Positions 11,483 through 21,646 are shown, counted from the first letter of the stretch. The stretch is 50,000 nucleotides of DNA from Prorocentrum cordatum (GCA_963575745.1 CAUYUJ010021704.1:361838-411837), one strand, 5' to 3'. Numbers and translations: made by a program. Notes: a model not told the origin generated them from the letters alone.

Positions 11483-12439
11483 CTACGTATCGCAATAAAG
11501 TATGTTCCTCTTCATCGCTCGGTCCTCCTCCTTCCACTCGCATACCAACTCAATCTGTCGCCATGTTTGGATCACTCCACCATGGCCCAAGCCTATTCGG
11601 ATCCAGCGCTGACGCGGATGGCCTCGTAAGGCAGGCGGGGTTTGGCGCAGCCTGGACATATTCAGGGTGGACGCTTGCCCGTCCAGCTTAGCGTAATCAA
11701 TAAAAAGCCTAGCAGGTATGCACAGGTCGGCGCCAACTTGCCGCACCACCGCGTGGTCATAAAAATTTTTACAAAGCAGCTCAGGTTGGCTCCTATGCAT
11801 CAGGAGCGTTGGCTCATCAACCTTGAACGTTCTAGCAAGGACTTCGTAGAACGGAATAGTTGCCACGGGCTGCCTCGTCGCGAGGCGTCCTTTTTTCGAG
11901 TTTATTGGCATGGGAGTCATAGTTATGCAATTGTTGCGGATGTCATTCCCGCCGAGAATTCGATACACAAGTTTCGAAGAATTCTTACTCTCATGAATCA
12001 GTTCGCGCCCGATGTCATCGACTCCGCGGCCACCAGCGCGAGATATCAGAAAACACAGCCGCACAAGAAGCGATGCAGACAGCTCGCCAGTGAAGAACAG
12101 CCCAAGGAGGGCTTCCCTGAGCAGCTTCGGGTAATCGTTGGCGTCGGCTTCCTCACGCAACTGAGCCTTCGCCTTCGCCCGAAGCTTCCTGGATCCAATG
12201 GGCGCGCTGGCATCCAGCCGCGCATGCGCAGCACGCCTTGCTATACCCACCAAACCACCCCAACCCCGTCCTGAAGACCTTAATTTCTGTTTGTGTGGGG
12301 GGGTGCGAATTCCATGCCATGAACCCCCCCCCATTGGACATCGATTGCAAATTGAAGCCTTCGGGTTGGGTTGGGGTTGTTTGGTGGGTGAACTCCTGAA
12401 CTGCTTGAATGGGTGGCGCACGTTCTTCGCCTTCCCCAT
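11483..12439 (-). CDS. Unrecognised protein, possible N-terminal part of transposase-like family
   Basis: The best start is the ATG at 12439, giving MGKAKNVRHPFKQF, with a basic N-terminus. After the inserted TIR element (12241-12393) the frame continues with a charged helical region (KLRAKAKAQLREEAD), a hydrophobic helix (LLGLFFTGELSASLLVRL), RELIHESKNSSKLVYRILG, FYEVLARTF and PARLFIDYAKLD, then ends at a TAG near 11483 beside the purine microsatellite. The FYDH..P.RLF.D order resembles the region just before C.CGCRG in the dinoflagellate transposase-like family, whose later part lies at 343-1928 on the same strand. That link is inference. A GT directly before the stop (..GATAC|GTAGGG) could be a splice donor, so the stop may not be used. 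Upstream open frame to 12802 is probably 5' flank. Confidence 0.45.
   Translation of the reverse strand: MGKAKNVRHPFKQFRSSPTKQPQPNPKASICNRCPMGGGSWHGIRTPPHKQKLRSSGRGWGGLVGIARRAAHARLDASAPIGSRKLRAKAKAQLREEADANDYPKLLREALLGLFFTGELSASLLVRLCFLISRAGGRGVDDIGRELIHESKNSSKLVYRILGGNDIRNNCITMTPMPINSKKGRLATRQPVATIPFYEVLARTFKVDEPTLLMHRSQPELLCKNFYDHAVVRQVGADLCIPARLFIDYAKLDGQASTLNMSRLRQTPPALRGHPRQRWIRIGLGHGGVIQTWRQIELVCEWKEEDRAMKRNILYCDT
12241..12393 (-). mobile_element. TIR element copy 1 (candidate introner)
   Basis: This 153-bp segment has inverted ends built on ACCCACCAAACCACCCCAAC (plus strand, from 12245) and its complement ending at 12389. Its interior (GGCTTCAATTTG, then TCGATGTCCA, then a G-run) matches the copy at 47.6 kb. 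On the minus strand it starts GTTCACCC and ends GGTATAG, so a GT-AG intron fits and would be phase 1. The frame is also open through it because its length is a multiple of three. Confidence 0.6.
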
Positions 12440-12446
12440 GCCCAAA

Positions 12447-12555
12447 CTGCCAGCGGCTGGAACACCAGCCCAACGACCGAGCTCGCAGGCCCGCGCGGCT
12501 GCCAGCGGCTGGAGCGCCAGCCGACCGACCGAGCTCGCAGGCCCGCGCGATGCTC
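12447..12555 (-). repeat. Tandem duplication, ~54-bp unit
   Basis: Two adjacent units both begin CTGCCAGCGGCTGGA and contain GACCGAGCTCGCAGGCCCGC, differing at a few bases. They lie just upstream of the putative ATG of the minus-strand gene. Confidence 0.75.
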
Positions 12556-12559
12556 GAGC

Positions 12560-13560
12560 GCAAGAGGCTTGCTCCGAAATGGCTACAGAGAAGGGGGAAC
12601 GCATCCAATTGGCCGCGTCGAGGCAACACGTCTCGCGTGAGCGTAGACACCCGAGAGTGCACAAGGCACGGTTTCCAGCATGCTCTCGGTGACACGCAAT
12701 TGTGCAAGGTCGACCTTTGCCCACGCGCACCGACTGCATCCCGAGTGGAGGCGGCTCGCCGCAAATGGGGCCAGGGCCGCGGTCAACGGCGCATGCACAC
12801 AAGCAAACGACGCGATTCCGACCATCTTCGCGCCCTCGCGCCGCCGCGATAGGCGGCGCGCCGCGATGGGCGGCGCGCTGTCATCTTCGCGCCATCGCGC
12901 CGCCCTTCTTGGAAGGATTGCTCGCCAACTCGGGCTGTCATGCGCGAGGCTCGGTTAGCTTCGCGACGGGGGCGCGGGCGCACTACTGCCCCCAAAGACG
13001 TGAGGTAAGAGGGGGTGGGGGAGGGCTGCGCCTCGACAGTGAAACCCGTGGTCTGTGAACGGAAGCACCCCTTTCGGGATTGCCCAAATCGCACGACAGC
13101 ACCAGGCGGGCGACAAGGAAATCAGCGCAGCAAGTGAGCCAACTTGGGCGGCAACTCTGACTCGTGTGAAAACAAAAAAAACGATATCCAGACAACCCTC
13201 ATATCACAGTGGCCCTTCTTGCAATCTCCGACCCTGTCGCAAAACTCGCACTCCTGGGAGAAGGGCCCACTCCGCCCCCTGGCGCCTACCCCCCTGAGCA
13301 TGGGCTGACGGTCCCGCAACCACATCGAACGTCCAAGGCGATCAGGGTGACCCCACGATGCCTCCCATTGGGTCCAACGTTGCTCCCAAACTGGTTCACT
13401 ATGCAGAGGAGGCGCCAGAGGGGATCATGATAACCCCCATGCAACGCTTGACAACGCAATGCACGGCACCTTGGGACACGCTTGACAACGCACGTGCGTA
13501 CCAAGAACGTCCGAGATATACATGCATATCGGACATGTTTTTTTGTTGTGTGTTGTTCGC
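12560..13560. other. Gene-free stretch with short GC inverted motifs
   Basis: Positions 12830-12915 contain repeated CGCGCC and GGCGGCGCG words arranged as overlapping inverted repeats. The CTTCGCGCCCTCGCGCCG motif here recurs at 47.88 and 47.98 kb. An imperfect palindrome around ACATGCATATCGGAC lies near 13520. No coding frame is convincing. Confidence 0.4.
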
Positions 13561-13721
13561 ATCATCATCAACCTTTCCTCCCAGCCTTATAGTGTACGCG
13601 GTATCCTCCGAGTCGCTCTCTTTCGTGTTCTCCCCATCCTCCTACTCCTTCTTACCACCCTCCTCATCATCTCCTACTCCTCCTCATCCCCCCCATCCTC
13701 CTCGTCCTCCTCCGACGGGCG

Positions 13722-13862
13722 TCAGTAACGTACACGAGGGCGTGTCTGCCATTCCATTTTCAGTGCAGTCCAGACGCCTGCGAATGCGATGGCACCGTCA
13801 AATGGTTGGTGCAGAACTTGCATCATCCCCCTAAACACAAGCCTGCGATGTGCCACAGTTGG
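13722..13862 (-). CDS. Candidate terminal exon, unrecognised protein
   Basis: The minus-strand frame reads ..RRLVFRGMMQVLHQPFDGA and then AFAGVWTALKMEWQTRPRV before a TGA at 13722-13724. Composition and codon use look coding. An in-frame TAG at 13863-13865 sits exactly at the upstream edge and could be a 3' splice site (..GCGTAG|CC). Pyrimidine-rich DNA follows downstream on the plus strand (13560-13710). The family is not recognised. Confidence 0.3.
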   Translation of the reverse strand, partial: PTVAHRRLVFRGMMQVLHQPFDGAIAFAGVWTALKMEWQTRPRVRY

Positions 13863-13989
13863 CTACGCCCTGGTAACTGAGAAGCCAGTTCGGAAACGAC
13901 GCAGACGGGCAAACGTGCGAAACAATGGCTGCGACCAGGTCGCCTGCGACTACGAGGGTGAGGTGACCACTCAGGTGTAATATGAGGAC

Positions 13990-14155
13990 GAGGGAGGGAT
14001 GGGGGAGCCGAGGGAGGAGAGGGAGGGGGAGAATGAGGAGGAAGAGAAGGGCGAGGATGATGCCACGGAGAAGGAGCAGAACGATGAGGTGGGGGAGATG
14101 AGGATGAGGAGGAGGATGGGGGAGGAGAAGGAGGAGGAGGAGGAGGGGGGAGACT
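13990..14155 (+). repeat. Purine-rich GGA/GAG tract
   Basis: Impure GGA repeats lie between two minus-strand coding-like segments. This would be a pyrimidine-rich intron if the segments belong to one minus-strand gene. Confidence 0.6.
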
Positions 14156-14600
14156 GACGAGGGCGCTGTATACGGCGCGCCGCGTGCACCAATCTGAGAG
14201 ATTGCGCCGCGCACCGATGAAGGTTCAGCCACGACGATCGCATGATTCGCATTGCCTTGGAGCAGGATTTGGGACGAGGTCGAGTTGATAAGATGGGACG
14301 GGGTCGAGTCGATAAGAATGGTGGGAGCGGGGATGGAACGAGGGTTTGGTGGAGGGCGGGGAATATTGGCGCGAATCTCGCCGCGGCTGTGGGGTAGATG
14401 TCACCTGCGGCCTGACAGGCCAGGCCGTCCGTTCCCGCAGCGGGGTCGAGCGTCGAGCGCTCAGCGGGCAGCTGCCACCTGCGCGTCGAGCGCCTCGTAG
14501 CCACAGCTGCCCTCAACGGCTGGTCGATGACGAGCTCGATGACGAAGACTCGCTGTCGCTGTCCTCGGAAGGGCGCCGACTGCACTCGTGCCTCCATTCC
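14156..14600 (-). other. Coding-like segments, strand uncertain
   Basis: Minus-strand 14160-14245 reads HAIVVAEPSSVRGAISQIGA, which looks coding. From 14390 to 14597 the minus frame (RVFVIELVIDQPLRAAVATR, GC-rich third positions) and two plus frames (one with LVDDELDDEDSLSLSSEG) are all open. High GC makes the choice impossible by eye. I list this as possible exon material only. Confidence 0.25.
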
Positions 14601-14747
14601 GCAACCTGCCCCCCTCCCATCATTTACCCATCCTCTCCAACATCACAACCACGCCTCGCCTTCTATCCTCGCTGCTGCCAAGGAGGCGGGGGTGGTTCCG
14701 CAATCCTGATTTGCAGGAGGTCAGGTGGCGGAGGCAGGGGGGAGGCA

Positions 14748-14748
<1 letters not shown>

Positions 14749-14790
<42 letters not shown>

Positions 14791-14863
14791 CTGCAGATGT
14801 GACAAGAAGCGATTAGCGGAAGCAGAGGTAAGGGAGAGCGATATAGAGAGGGAGTGAGAGGGC

Positions 14864-14905
<42 letters not shown>
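14749..14905 (+). repeat. Two (GA)n microsatellites
   Basis: GA runs at about 14749-14786 and 14864-14905 are separated by about 80 bp of GA-biased unique sequence. Confidence 0.95.
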
Positions 14906-14907
<2 letters not shown>

Positions 14908-15103
14908 GAGGGGGGACAGTGGTAAGTTGCATGAGAGGGGGTAGATGATACCCAAGGGAGGCCAGTGGTTACGCCCTGGACCGACGAGGAGTGATCTGCG
15001 TGGAATCGGCGGTGCGATTAAGCTGAGCTCGAGGAGGTCACCCGATATAAAACCGATTGGCGGAGGCGAGAACGTAATGGACCCAGGTAGGGTATGGGAG
15101 GGA

Positions 15104-17522
15104 TTACGTTTGAGCGGAGGAATCCTTCACTTCGACCTTCTGGATCTGCTTGGGGGCAGCGGGCTTCTTCGCCGCGATCGCCTTCTGCTTCGACTTCGGC
15201 TTCGGCTTGGGCACCACCTTGCGGACCTGGGGCTCGACGACCTCGACGTAGCTGTCGCTGCTGTCGGACTCCTGTTTTTTGGATTTCTTGTCCTTCTTTG
15301 TCGCCTTGTCAGTCCCCTTGTCTTTCTTGTCCTTCTTGTGCTTGACCTTTCCCTTCTCGTGTTTCTGCTCGTCGTGCTTCTGGTCTTTTTTCTTGTCTTT
15401 GGCCTTGCTGTGTTTGGCCTTGCCTTTGTTCTTTGATTTGCTCTTCTGCGCTTTCTTGTCATCAGAGTCCTCGTCAGAACTGTCAGGTTCCAACTGCTTC
15501 TTGCGCTGCTTCTTTTTCTTGTCACCCGTCTTCTTATCATCGTTCTTCTCGGTGCGCTTGCGCTTCTTCTTTTTCTTCCTCTTGTCTTCCTTCGAGCTGG
15601 TCGACTCGGAGCTGGACGAATCCTTGGCCCTCTGGCTTTTTTTGCTGTTCTTCTGCACCTCCTCGCTGTCATGCCAGTCCTCGTCCCAGTCCTCGTCCCA
15701 AGCCTCCTCTTCCTCCTCGCCATAGTCAGCTTCGTCGCCATTGTCGGCAGCAGCGTCGGCATCCTTGCCGTCGGCGTCGGGCATCACTACGCCGCCCCGC
15801 TCCTCGATGGATTCTTTCCTCGGGGAAGCGCCATCGTTGCCGCCGACATCGTCACATTCGGCGTCGCGCTTGCCCCACCCCCGCTATGCAGCTCTCGACA
15901 ATCCAAGTCGGCTGCCTGATCGGCGCCAGGGGGCGCGAAGATCGGCACCGCTGCACGTCGGGGGAGGGGGGGGGGGGGGCAACCGCGACAGCGACGATGC
16001 TATAGCTCGGACGCGGGGGCGGAGGGGGCGAGAGGGAGGAGGAGGCGGAGAGGGGGGGGGATAAGGGAGAAGGAGGCGACGGATGATGAGGAAGATGGCA
16101 GAGGGGGAGAAGGAGGATGAGAAGGAGGCGGATGAGGGGTGGAGGATTGGAGGAAGCAAAGATGGGTGGTCACGGGTCCTGTTCCCGAAACGCTCCAGCT
16201 TCCGAGTGTGGTAAAACACTGCGCTCTGGTACTTGTCACTGTATTTTTTGAGGCCGTTTTTGGTTGCCCAGCTCTGGTAATTCTCAGATTTCTGCTTGCA
16301 TTTCAGAATGTCGTCCAGCTGCTCAGGCGTAAACCACCCCCCCTCAGTCGTCGTCTCCTGCCTGCCCGACGCCGAACCACGCAGATGCTGCACCCTGTCG
16401 GGGGACTGACGAACGCGACGGCGGGGTTTCGGCGCGAGGCAGAGAGTGGAGGAGGAGGAGGATAAGGAGGACGAGGAGGGGAGAGGAGGAGAACGAGAAG
16501 ACTGATAAGGAGGGGGGCTGAGCAAGCGGCTGCCATTGTCTCGCGCTCTGGAATGGCTGTCCCGAGCCCCCTCCGCTCGCCGAAACCCCGTTCGCATCCC
16601 TTGGCCCCCGCGAAGGGTGTGCAATCTTAGTGGCTCGGCCGCGGTGCCACATCGTCTTCCGCGCCTTGAGCACGGCGCCCGCCGCGGTGAAATCCTTGTC
16701 GCAACGGTGCCACATGTCTCGGAGGTGGCTCTTGACCTCGGGCACTTCACCAACACCACACGAACCCATTTGGCATCACTACACGCCCGAATACATTCAC
16801 AGGTGCGTCCTCATCGTAGTCCTTCTCATCCTCGCTTCTCCTCTTCCCTCGTCCTCATGCTGTTCCTTCTCCTCCTCCTCCTCCTTCTCCTCCCTGCAGC
16901 CTCCTCCTCCTCCTCCTCCTCCTCCTCCTCCTCCTCCTCCTCCTCCTCTATCGAGCCTACTCTCACGTCCCTCCTCCGATTCGCACTTACTCGCCCTCAT
17001 CGCCATCCTCAGGTGTAATTCGCCATCATTATCATGCTATTCGCCCTCCACGTCCTTCCACGTGTCGCCATCCATCCTCCCCGCTTCCCACCTGCTCTCG
17101 CCATCCATCCTCCTCCCCCTGCCATGCTTCACAGCCTCACCTCGGCCAATCACCCTCCATGTTCCAACTTTCAGGCTTACACATTCTCACTCTCGCCTTT
17201 CTGACTCCGATCTCGTTCCCTGCCCTACTCAGACTTAGTTCGGGATCGTTGGAACAACATTTCCTCTGTCCCGCAACACCGTGGCGCTGTGCGAGCTGGT
17301 GTACTTCTGAAGGAACTCGCGCGCCTCCTCCGTAATATCATCTGCAGCTTCACCTCCTGCCATCTCGATCTTCTGCAGGGCCTCCATATGCCTGCAGAAC
17401 ATGCGGTCGGATGCAGCCTTTGCCCGCTTCGCCACCTTGCTCTTCGGGCCTCGCCTCTTCGGGAAATACGGCTTCTCGTCTCCCAGCGGGTCGGCCGCAG
17501 TGGTCGCCGTAACCAAGGACAT
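15104..17522 (-). CDS. Multi-exon lysine-rich/acidic protein, unknown function
   Basis: Four coding blocks on one strand appear to form one gene. Block I (about 17240-17522) starts at an ATG with MSLVTATTAADPLGDEKPYF and contains KRRGPKSKVAKRAKAASD and EEAREFLQKY. Block II (about 16620-16755) contains VPEVKSHLRDMWHRCDKDF. Block III (about 16165-16343) contains GGWFTPEQLDDILKCKQKSE. Block IV (15104-15883) encodes 259 residues: an acidic region (EEEEEAWDEDWDEDW), a serine patch, then long Lys/Asp/Ser-rich stretches with KKKKKRKRTEK, ending ..VKDSSAQT and TAA. An in-frame TAG at 15884-15886 marks the likely 3' splice site of block IV. Introns are filled with GGA or TCC tracts. The charge pattern suggests a nuclear, nucleic-acid-associated or chaperone-like disordered protein, but no domain is recognised. 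Exact splice sites are not resolved; none of the obvious GT positions keeps all phases. Confidence 0.55.
15965..16150 (+). repeat. G-rich/GGA intronic tract
   Basis: A G-run at 15960-15980 and impure GGA repeats to 16140 lie between coding blocks IV and III of the lysine-rich gene. Confidence 0.7.
16855..16955 (+). repeat. (TCC)n intronic tract
   Basis: A nearly perfect TCC run lies between coding blocks I and II of the lysine-rich gene. The rest of 16955-17235 is pyrimidine-biased and shows no coding signal. Confidence 0.9.
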
Positions 17523-17674
17523 GGTTCGGCGCCCTCTGCCTCGGGGTTGCCTGCACGTGGCCACCTGAACTCACCCGAACCAAAAAGGCCACGAGGATCA
17601 AGAGGGATAATGAGAGGAATGCGCCTCCAGGCCGTTAGAAGGCTGGCCGCTTGCTTTTCGAAGGCATTGAAGAC

Positions 17675-18085
<411 letters not shown>

Positions 18086-18179
18086 GAGGGGACGTCCTCT
18101 CAATGCCTTCCGCGGGCCTCATACATAATCATGTGATGGCTGGCTAGGCAGAATCGCCTTGGCACTTCCTACACCAACA

Positions 18180-18995
18180 TGTGCCGTGTCACGCCGCATT
18201 CGGCAATCTTGTCGGAGTAGGGGCAGGCCGTCGGTGGCCCAACTGGAACCTCACTGGCGCAAACAACGGCTTTAGAACCAACCGCGCAATGCAAAACACG
18301 CGTTTGCCCCTGACTGTGCCTGGAAAAAAACATAACGCAGCTTCAGACAAAACACTTGCTTGTTTGTGAAAACAGCACATCCCCGCATCGCTTCCCCACT
18401 TCCTCTCCCCCTTCCCGAGCTTGCACACGTGCCCCTCTTGCCCGTCCATGATCTCTCCAATCGCGAGCCCACCTGCCTATGACGCGTTGTATCACCGTCG
18501 CCAAACTTTCACGCCTTTGGTCCCGTCCAGTCGAGAATGGAGCCGCTGGAAAGAGGCTTCGCCTACACATTTGTACGACGAGTCGTGCATTCCCAGAAAA
18601 AAAAACGAAGACACCACAGCAAACCCACTAAATATGAAGAAAACCCACGAATTACTTCCAACGAACAAAGAAACCTCAAAAACTCGCAGGGCGCCAGCAA
18701 AATACACAGGTTTTCATACGGAATTCACAATTACCCATGAAAACCTTACCTTTTTTTAAGAAATACACATTGGGCGGACCCGACACATTCAGAAACCATT
18801 GGGTTTCAGCGTGTTTATTTGAATAGCACTGGGTTTCTCTAGGTTTCGGCATGTTTTTACTGAATTTCACAAGGGTTTCCAATGAGTTTCCTATAGGTTT
18901 CCCAGCTGTTTTGCCACAGTTATCACATATTTCAATGTATTTGGTTGGTTTTCAACGCGTTTCTGTCTATTGCTTTAGGTTATTCGAGATAAAAC
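18180..18995. other. AT-richer gene-free stretch with degenerate GGGTTTC repeats
   Basis: Composition is A-rich up to 18740 (AGAAACCCAC-like words), then T-rich with GGGTTTC or GGTTTC words to 18990. No coding frame is convincing. It resembles the reverse complement of 9.5-9.9 kb. Confidence 0.5.
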
Positions 18996-18996
18996 C

Positions 18997-19432
18997 ATGT
19001 CCCTGGACGTCTGCAGATGTCTGCAGATGTCTGCAGATGTCTGCGTATGTCTGTGGATGTCTGTGGGTGTCTGCGCGTGTCTGTGGAGTGTCTGCGGCGT
19101 GTCTGTGATGTGTCGGTGGAGTGTCTGTGGGGTGTCTGTGGATGTCTGTGGATGTCTGTGGATGTCTGTGGATGTCTGTGGATGTCTGTGGATGTCTGTG
19201 TTTGTCTGTGGATGTCTGTGGATGTCTGTGGATGTCTGCGGATGTCTGCGGATGTCTGTGTTTGTCTGTGTTTGTCTGTGGATGTCTGCGGATGTCTGTG
19301 GATGTCTGTGGATGTCTGTGTCTGTCTGTGTTTGTCTGTGGATGCCTGTGGATGTCTGTGTATGTCTGTGTTTGTCTGTGTTTGTCTGTGGATGTCTGCG
19401 GATGTCTGTGGATGTCTGTGGGATGTCTGCGT
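18997..19432 (+). repeat. 10-bp minisatellite, unit GATGTCTGTG
   Basis: About 43 units of GATGTCTGTG occur, with variants GATGTCTGCG and TTTGTCTGTG. Because 10 is not a multiple of three, all frames read as 10-residue repeats ([10 protein letters not shown]-type or [10 protein letters not shown]-type). It passes directly into the 41-bp array. Confidence 0.95.
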
Positions 19433-19436
19433 CTCG

Positions 19437-19885
19437 CGGGCCAAAACTCAGACATGCAGATCGAATGTCTGAGTTTCGCGGCCCAAAACTCAGACATGCC
19501 GACCGAATGTCTGAGCTTCGCGGCCCAAAACTCAGACACGCCGACCGAATGTCTGAGTTTCGCGGCCCAAAACTCAGACATGCCGACCGAATGTCTGAGT
19601 TTCGCGGCCCAAAACTCAGACATGCCGACCGAATGTCTGAGTTACGCGGCCTAAAACTCAGACACGCCGACCGAATGTCTGAGTTTCGCGGCCCAAAACT
19701 CAGACATGCCGACCGAATGTCTGAGTTTCGCGGGCCAAAACTCAGACATGCCGACCGACTGTTTGAGTTTCGCAGCCCAAAACTCAGACATCCGGTCGGG
19801 ATGTCTGAGTATTGGCCCGCGAACCGCAGACATTCGATCGGGATGTCTGAGTTTTGGCCCGCGAGACGCAGACATTTGGTCGGGC
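19437..19885 (+). repeat. 41-bp tandem repeat with hairpin-forming unit
   Basis: About ten to eleven units are present. Each contains AAACTCAGACAT, a 9-base GCCGACCGA-type spacer, and ATGTCTGAGTTT, a 12-bp inverted repeat, followed by CGCGGCCC. The last three units diverge (TTGGCCCGC, ATTCGATCGGG). A single related word (GCATGTCTGAGTTCCGG) occurs near 22204. Confidence 0.95.
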
Positions 19886-19975
19886 TGTTTTAGTTGCTGT
19901 GCCAATCGCTACTGCCTGGATCGAGCGCGCGGTCCTCGGCGGGGAAAAAAAGGAGACAAGTTGCGAAACGACAGC

Positions 19976-20845
19976 TCACTGCATCGTCTCGAGCCCGATG
20001 CCCCAGCCTGCCGCCGACGCCGCCCTTGGCGACAGGAGACGCACGTCTCTACTCTGAGCTGCGCCTGGGCTGCTGCCGGCCGTCGTCGCGACGACTGGGG
20101 CCTCGGCCGCGACCACCCCGCGGCTCACCCAGCCCTCCACGCTCTTGCTCGGGCTCGGGCAGGGCGGCCTGAGCGTGGGCTGGAGGAGCTCCTGGTGCTT
20201 CGTCACCGCCGCCGTCGTTGCCGTCGCACTCTGGGTGGAGAAGATGGCCTCGTCGTAGGCGTAACCCTGCGGCCCTTTGGTCCAGCGGGCGCAGATGTGG
20301 TCGATCTCGTCCACCTGGCGCCTGGTGTAGTCGAGCTCCCACGGCATCGGTCCGTGCACCATCTTGCCACGCTTGTCGTCCGTGGTGCCGATCGCGCTCC
20401 TCACCGCGCTGATGGCGTGGTGAATGTCGCGCAGCTGCTCTTTGAGGTAGAGCTCTGCCTGGCTGCGTTCAGCTTCTTCGTGCGGGTTCAGGCTCCTGAC
20501 GTTCATGCGCCCGAGCGTGGTCACCACCCGCTCCCTCTGCTGGTGAAGGACGTGGAGTGTCATCTCGCCGTATTTGGTCGCCTCCTTGAACGCCTCGGAC
20601 GTGCTCTGGAGTGTGTTGTGCGCGACCTCGAGCCTGTACGCCGCCGTGCCCGAGACCTGGTCAGCCACTCCGTAGCCCCCCCTCTCGTGGATCTTCTGCA
20701 CTACCGTGGGCTGCGGGTTGAGCTCCGTCCCTGCTGCGGCTGACGCGGCTGGCTGCTGCTCGGTCGCCCCCGCTTGCTCCGCCGCCGTCTCCTGCGCCGC
20801 CATTGCCCAGGCCGTGGTTCCACGAGAAAGGCGGGCGGCGTGCAT
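19976..20845 (-). CDS. Helical protein, unknown function
   Basis: One open frame encodes up to 289 residues from the ATG at 20845; a second ATG at 20803 (MAAQETAAEQAG) is an equally good start. An Ala/Gln-rich N-terminus is followed by GGYGVADQVSGTAAYRLEVA and then a long amphipathic helical region with EATKYGEMTLHVLHQQRERV, a charged helix (ERSQAELYLKEQLRDIHHAI) and RRQVDEIDHICARWTK. The RLE..L...E....G...L..L..QRE spacing recalls Qb-SNARE helices of the Vti1 type, but I see no membrane anchor, so this is speculative. After about residue 235 the sequence becomes low-complexity (Ala/Ser/Pro), and the real exon may end before the stop at 19976. Codon use is GC-rich, as in the other minus-strand candidates. 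Confidence 0.5.
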   Translation of the reverse strand: MHAARLSRGTTAWAMAAQETAAEQAGATEQQPAASAAAGTELNPQPTVVQKIHERGGYGVADQVSGTAAYRLEVAHNTLQSTSEAFKEATKYGEMTLHVLHQQRERVVTTLGRMNVRSLNPHEEAERSQAELYLKEQLRDIHHAISAVRSAIGTTDDKRGKMVHGPMPWELDYTRRQVDEIDHICARWTKGPQGYAYDEAIFSTQSATATTAAVTKHQELLQPTLRPPCPSPSKSVEGWVSRGVVAAEAPVVATTAGSSPGAAQSRDVRLLSPRAASAAGWGIGLETMQ

Positions 20846-20977
20846 GTTCTGGCTTGCAGGTGTCCTGGGTCTGCTTTTACAATGCCCTGGAAGTCGCGAG
20901 AAAGCTCGAGTCGTAAATGGCCACTGGTAGTATGTCGGACTGGGTACTGGGTCTCGGTTTACCTTAGTTGACCCCGC

Positions 20978-21316
20978 CTAGTGGCGCATGGCACTGTCTA
21001 GCGAAAACAAGGGCCCAACGCCACAGCAACATTGGGCCATATTAGAAGCCACAGGGGTCTGCAAAGCCGTCAGAGTGTCACAGCATGCGACTATCGTACC
21101 TGTTTCTTGGGCCTCGAGGTTCCTCGGGGCGTATTGTCCTGGGCCAGGTGAGCGCCATGACAGTGCACCCAGCATGGGCCCAACCGAATCACGTTCACCA
21201 AACATAGCTTGCACTGCACGCGTGAAGCCAGGTTGGCTTCTGCCATCTACCTGCCAGCGACTTTCATATTCAATGTCATCCAGTCTGGACGGCATGGCGT
21301 TCGCTGCACTCGTCAC
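20978..21316 (-). CDS. Hypothetical protein, 112 codons
   Basis: The frame reads PSRLDDIEYESRWQVDGRSQ, then TRAVQAMFGERDSVGPM, and ends ..CCGVGPLFSLDSAMRH. Amino-acid composition is balanced and not repeat-derived. Third-position GC is lower than in neighbouring candidates, and the opposite strand is also open for 115 codons, so the strand is uncertain. It lies about 130 bp upstream of the helical-protein ORF on the same strand. The family is not recognised. Confidence 0.25.
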   Translation of the reverse strand: MTSAANAMPSRLDDIEYESRWQVDGRSQPGFTRAVQAMFGERDSVGPMLGALSWRSPGPGQYAPRNLEAQETGTIVACCDTLTALQTPVASNMAQCCCGVGPLFSLDSAMRH

Positions 21317-21339
21317 TGTTTGGGGTTCACGCTAGCAAG

Positions 21340-21620
21340 TGAGCTCGGCTGACCAAAAACCGTGCAAGACACATTAACGACAACAACAATGATACGGTGG
21401 CGAGACGGCAGGGTGGGCCTCTCCGTGCCCGTGCGCCTTCGCATTCCTCAGTCTTCTTCTGCTCCCCATCCCTATCTCTCCTCTTCTTCCTCCTCCTCAT
21501 TCTCCTTCTCATCCTCCTCCTCCTCATTTCCCTCCGACTTTTTTCATGTATGTCCTCCTTCCCGTTTGAGGCGTCCTAGTTCTACAGATCTCATGTATCA
21601 ATTTCCCTCACGGGCGGCTT
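21340..21620 (+). repeat. CT/TCC-rich stretch
   Basis: Impure TCC/CTC repeats (21470-21540) without coding signal. It would act as pyrimidine-rich intron sequence for the small exon candidate that follows. Confidence 0.6.
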
Positions 21621-21646
21621 CTTCCATCTTCCCTGCTTTCCCGCAG

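Noticed and set aside
10561-11543. Very long Pro/His- and Leu/Ile-rich open frames on the minus strand
   Set aside because: They are translations of the GGA/GAT microsatellite; all frames are open because the repeat lacks stops.
19437-19885. Regular 41-bp repeats could suggest a CRISPR array
   Set aside because: There are no unique spacers: repeats are head to tail, the genome is eukaryotic, and no cas genes are present.
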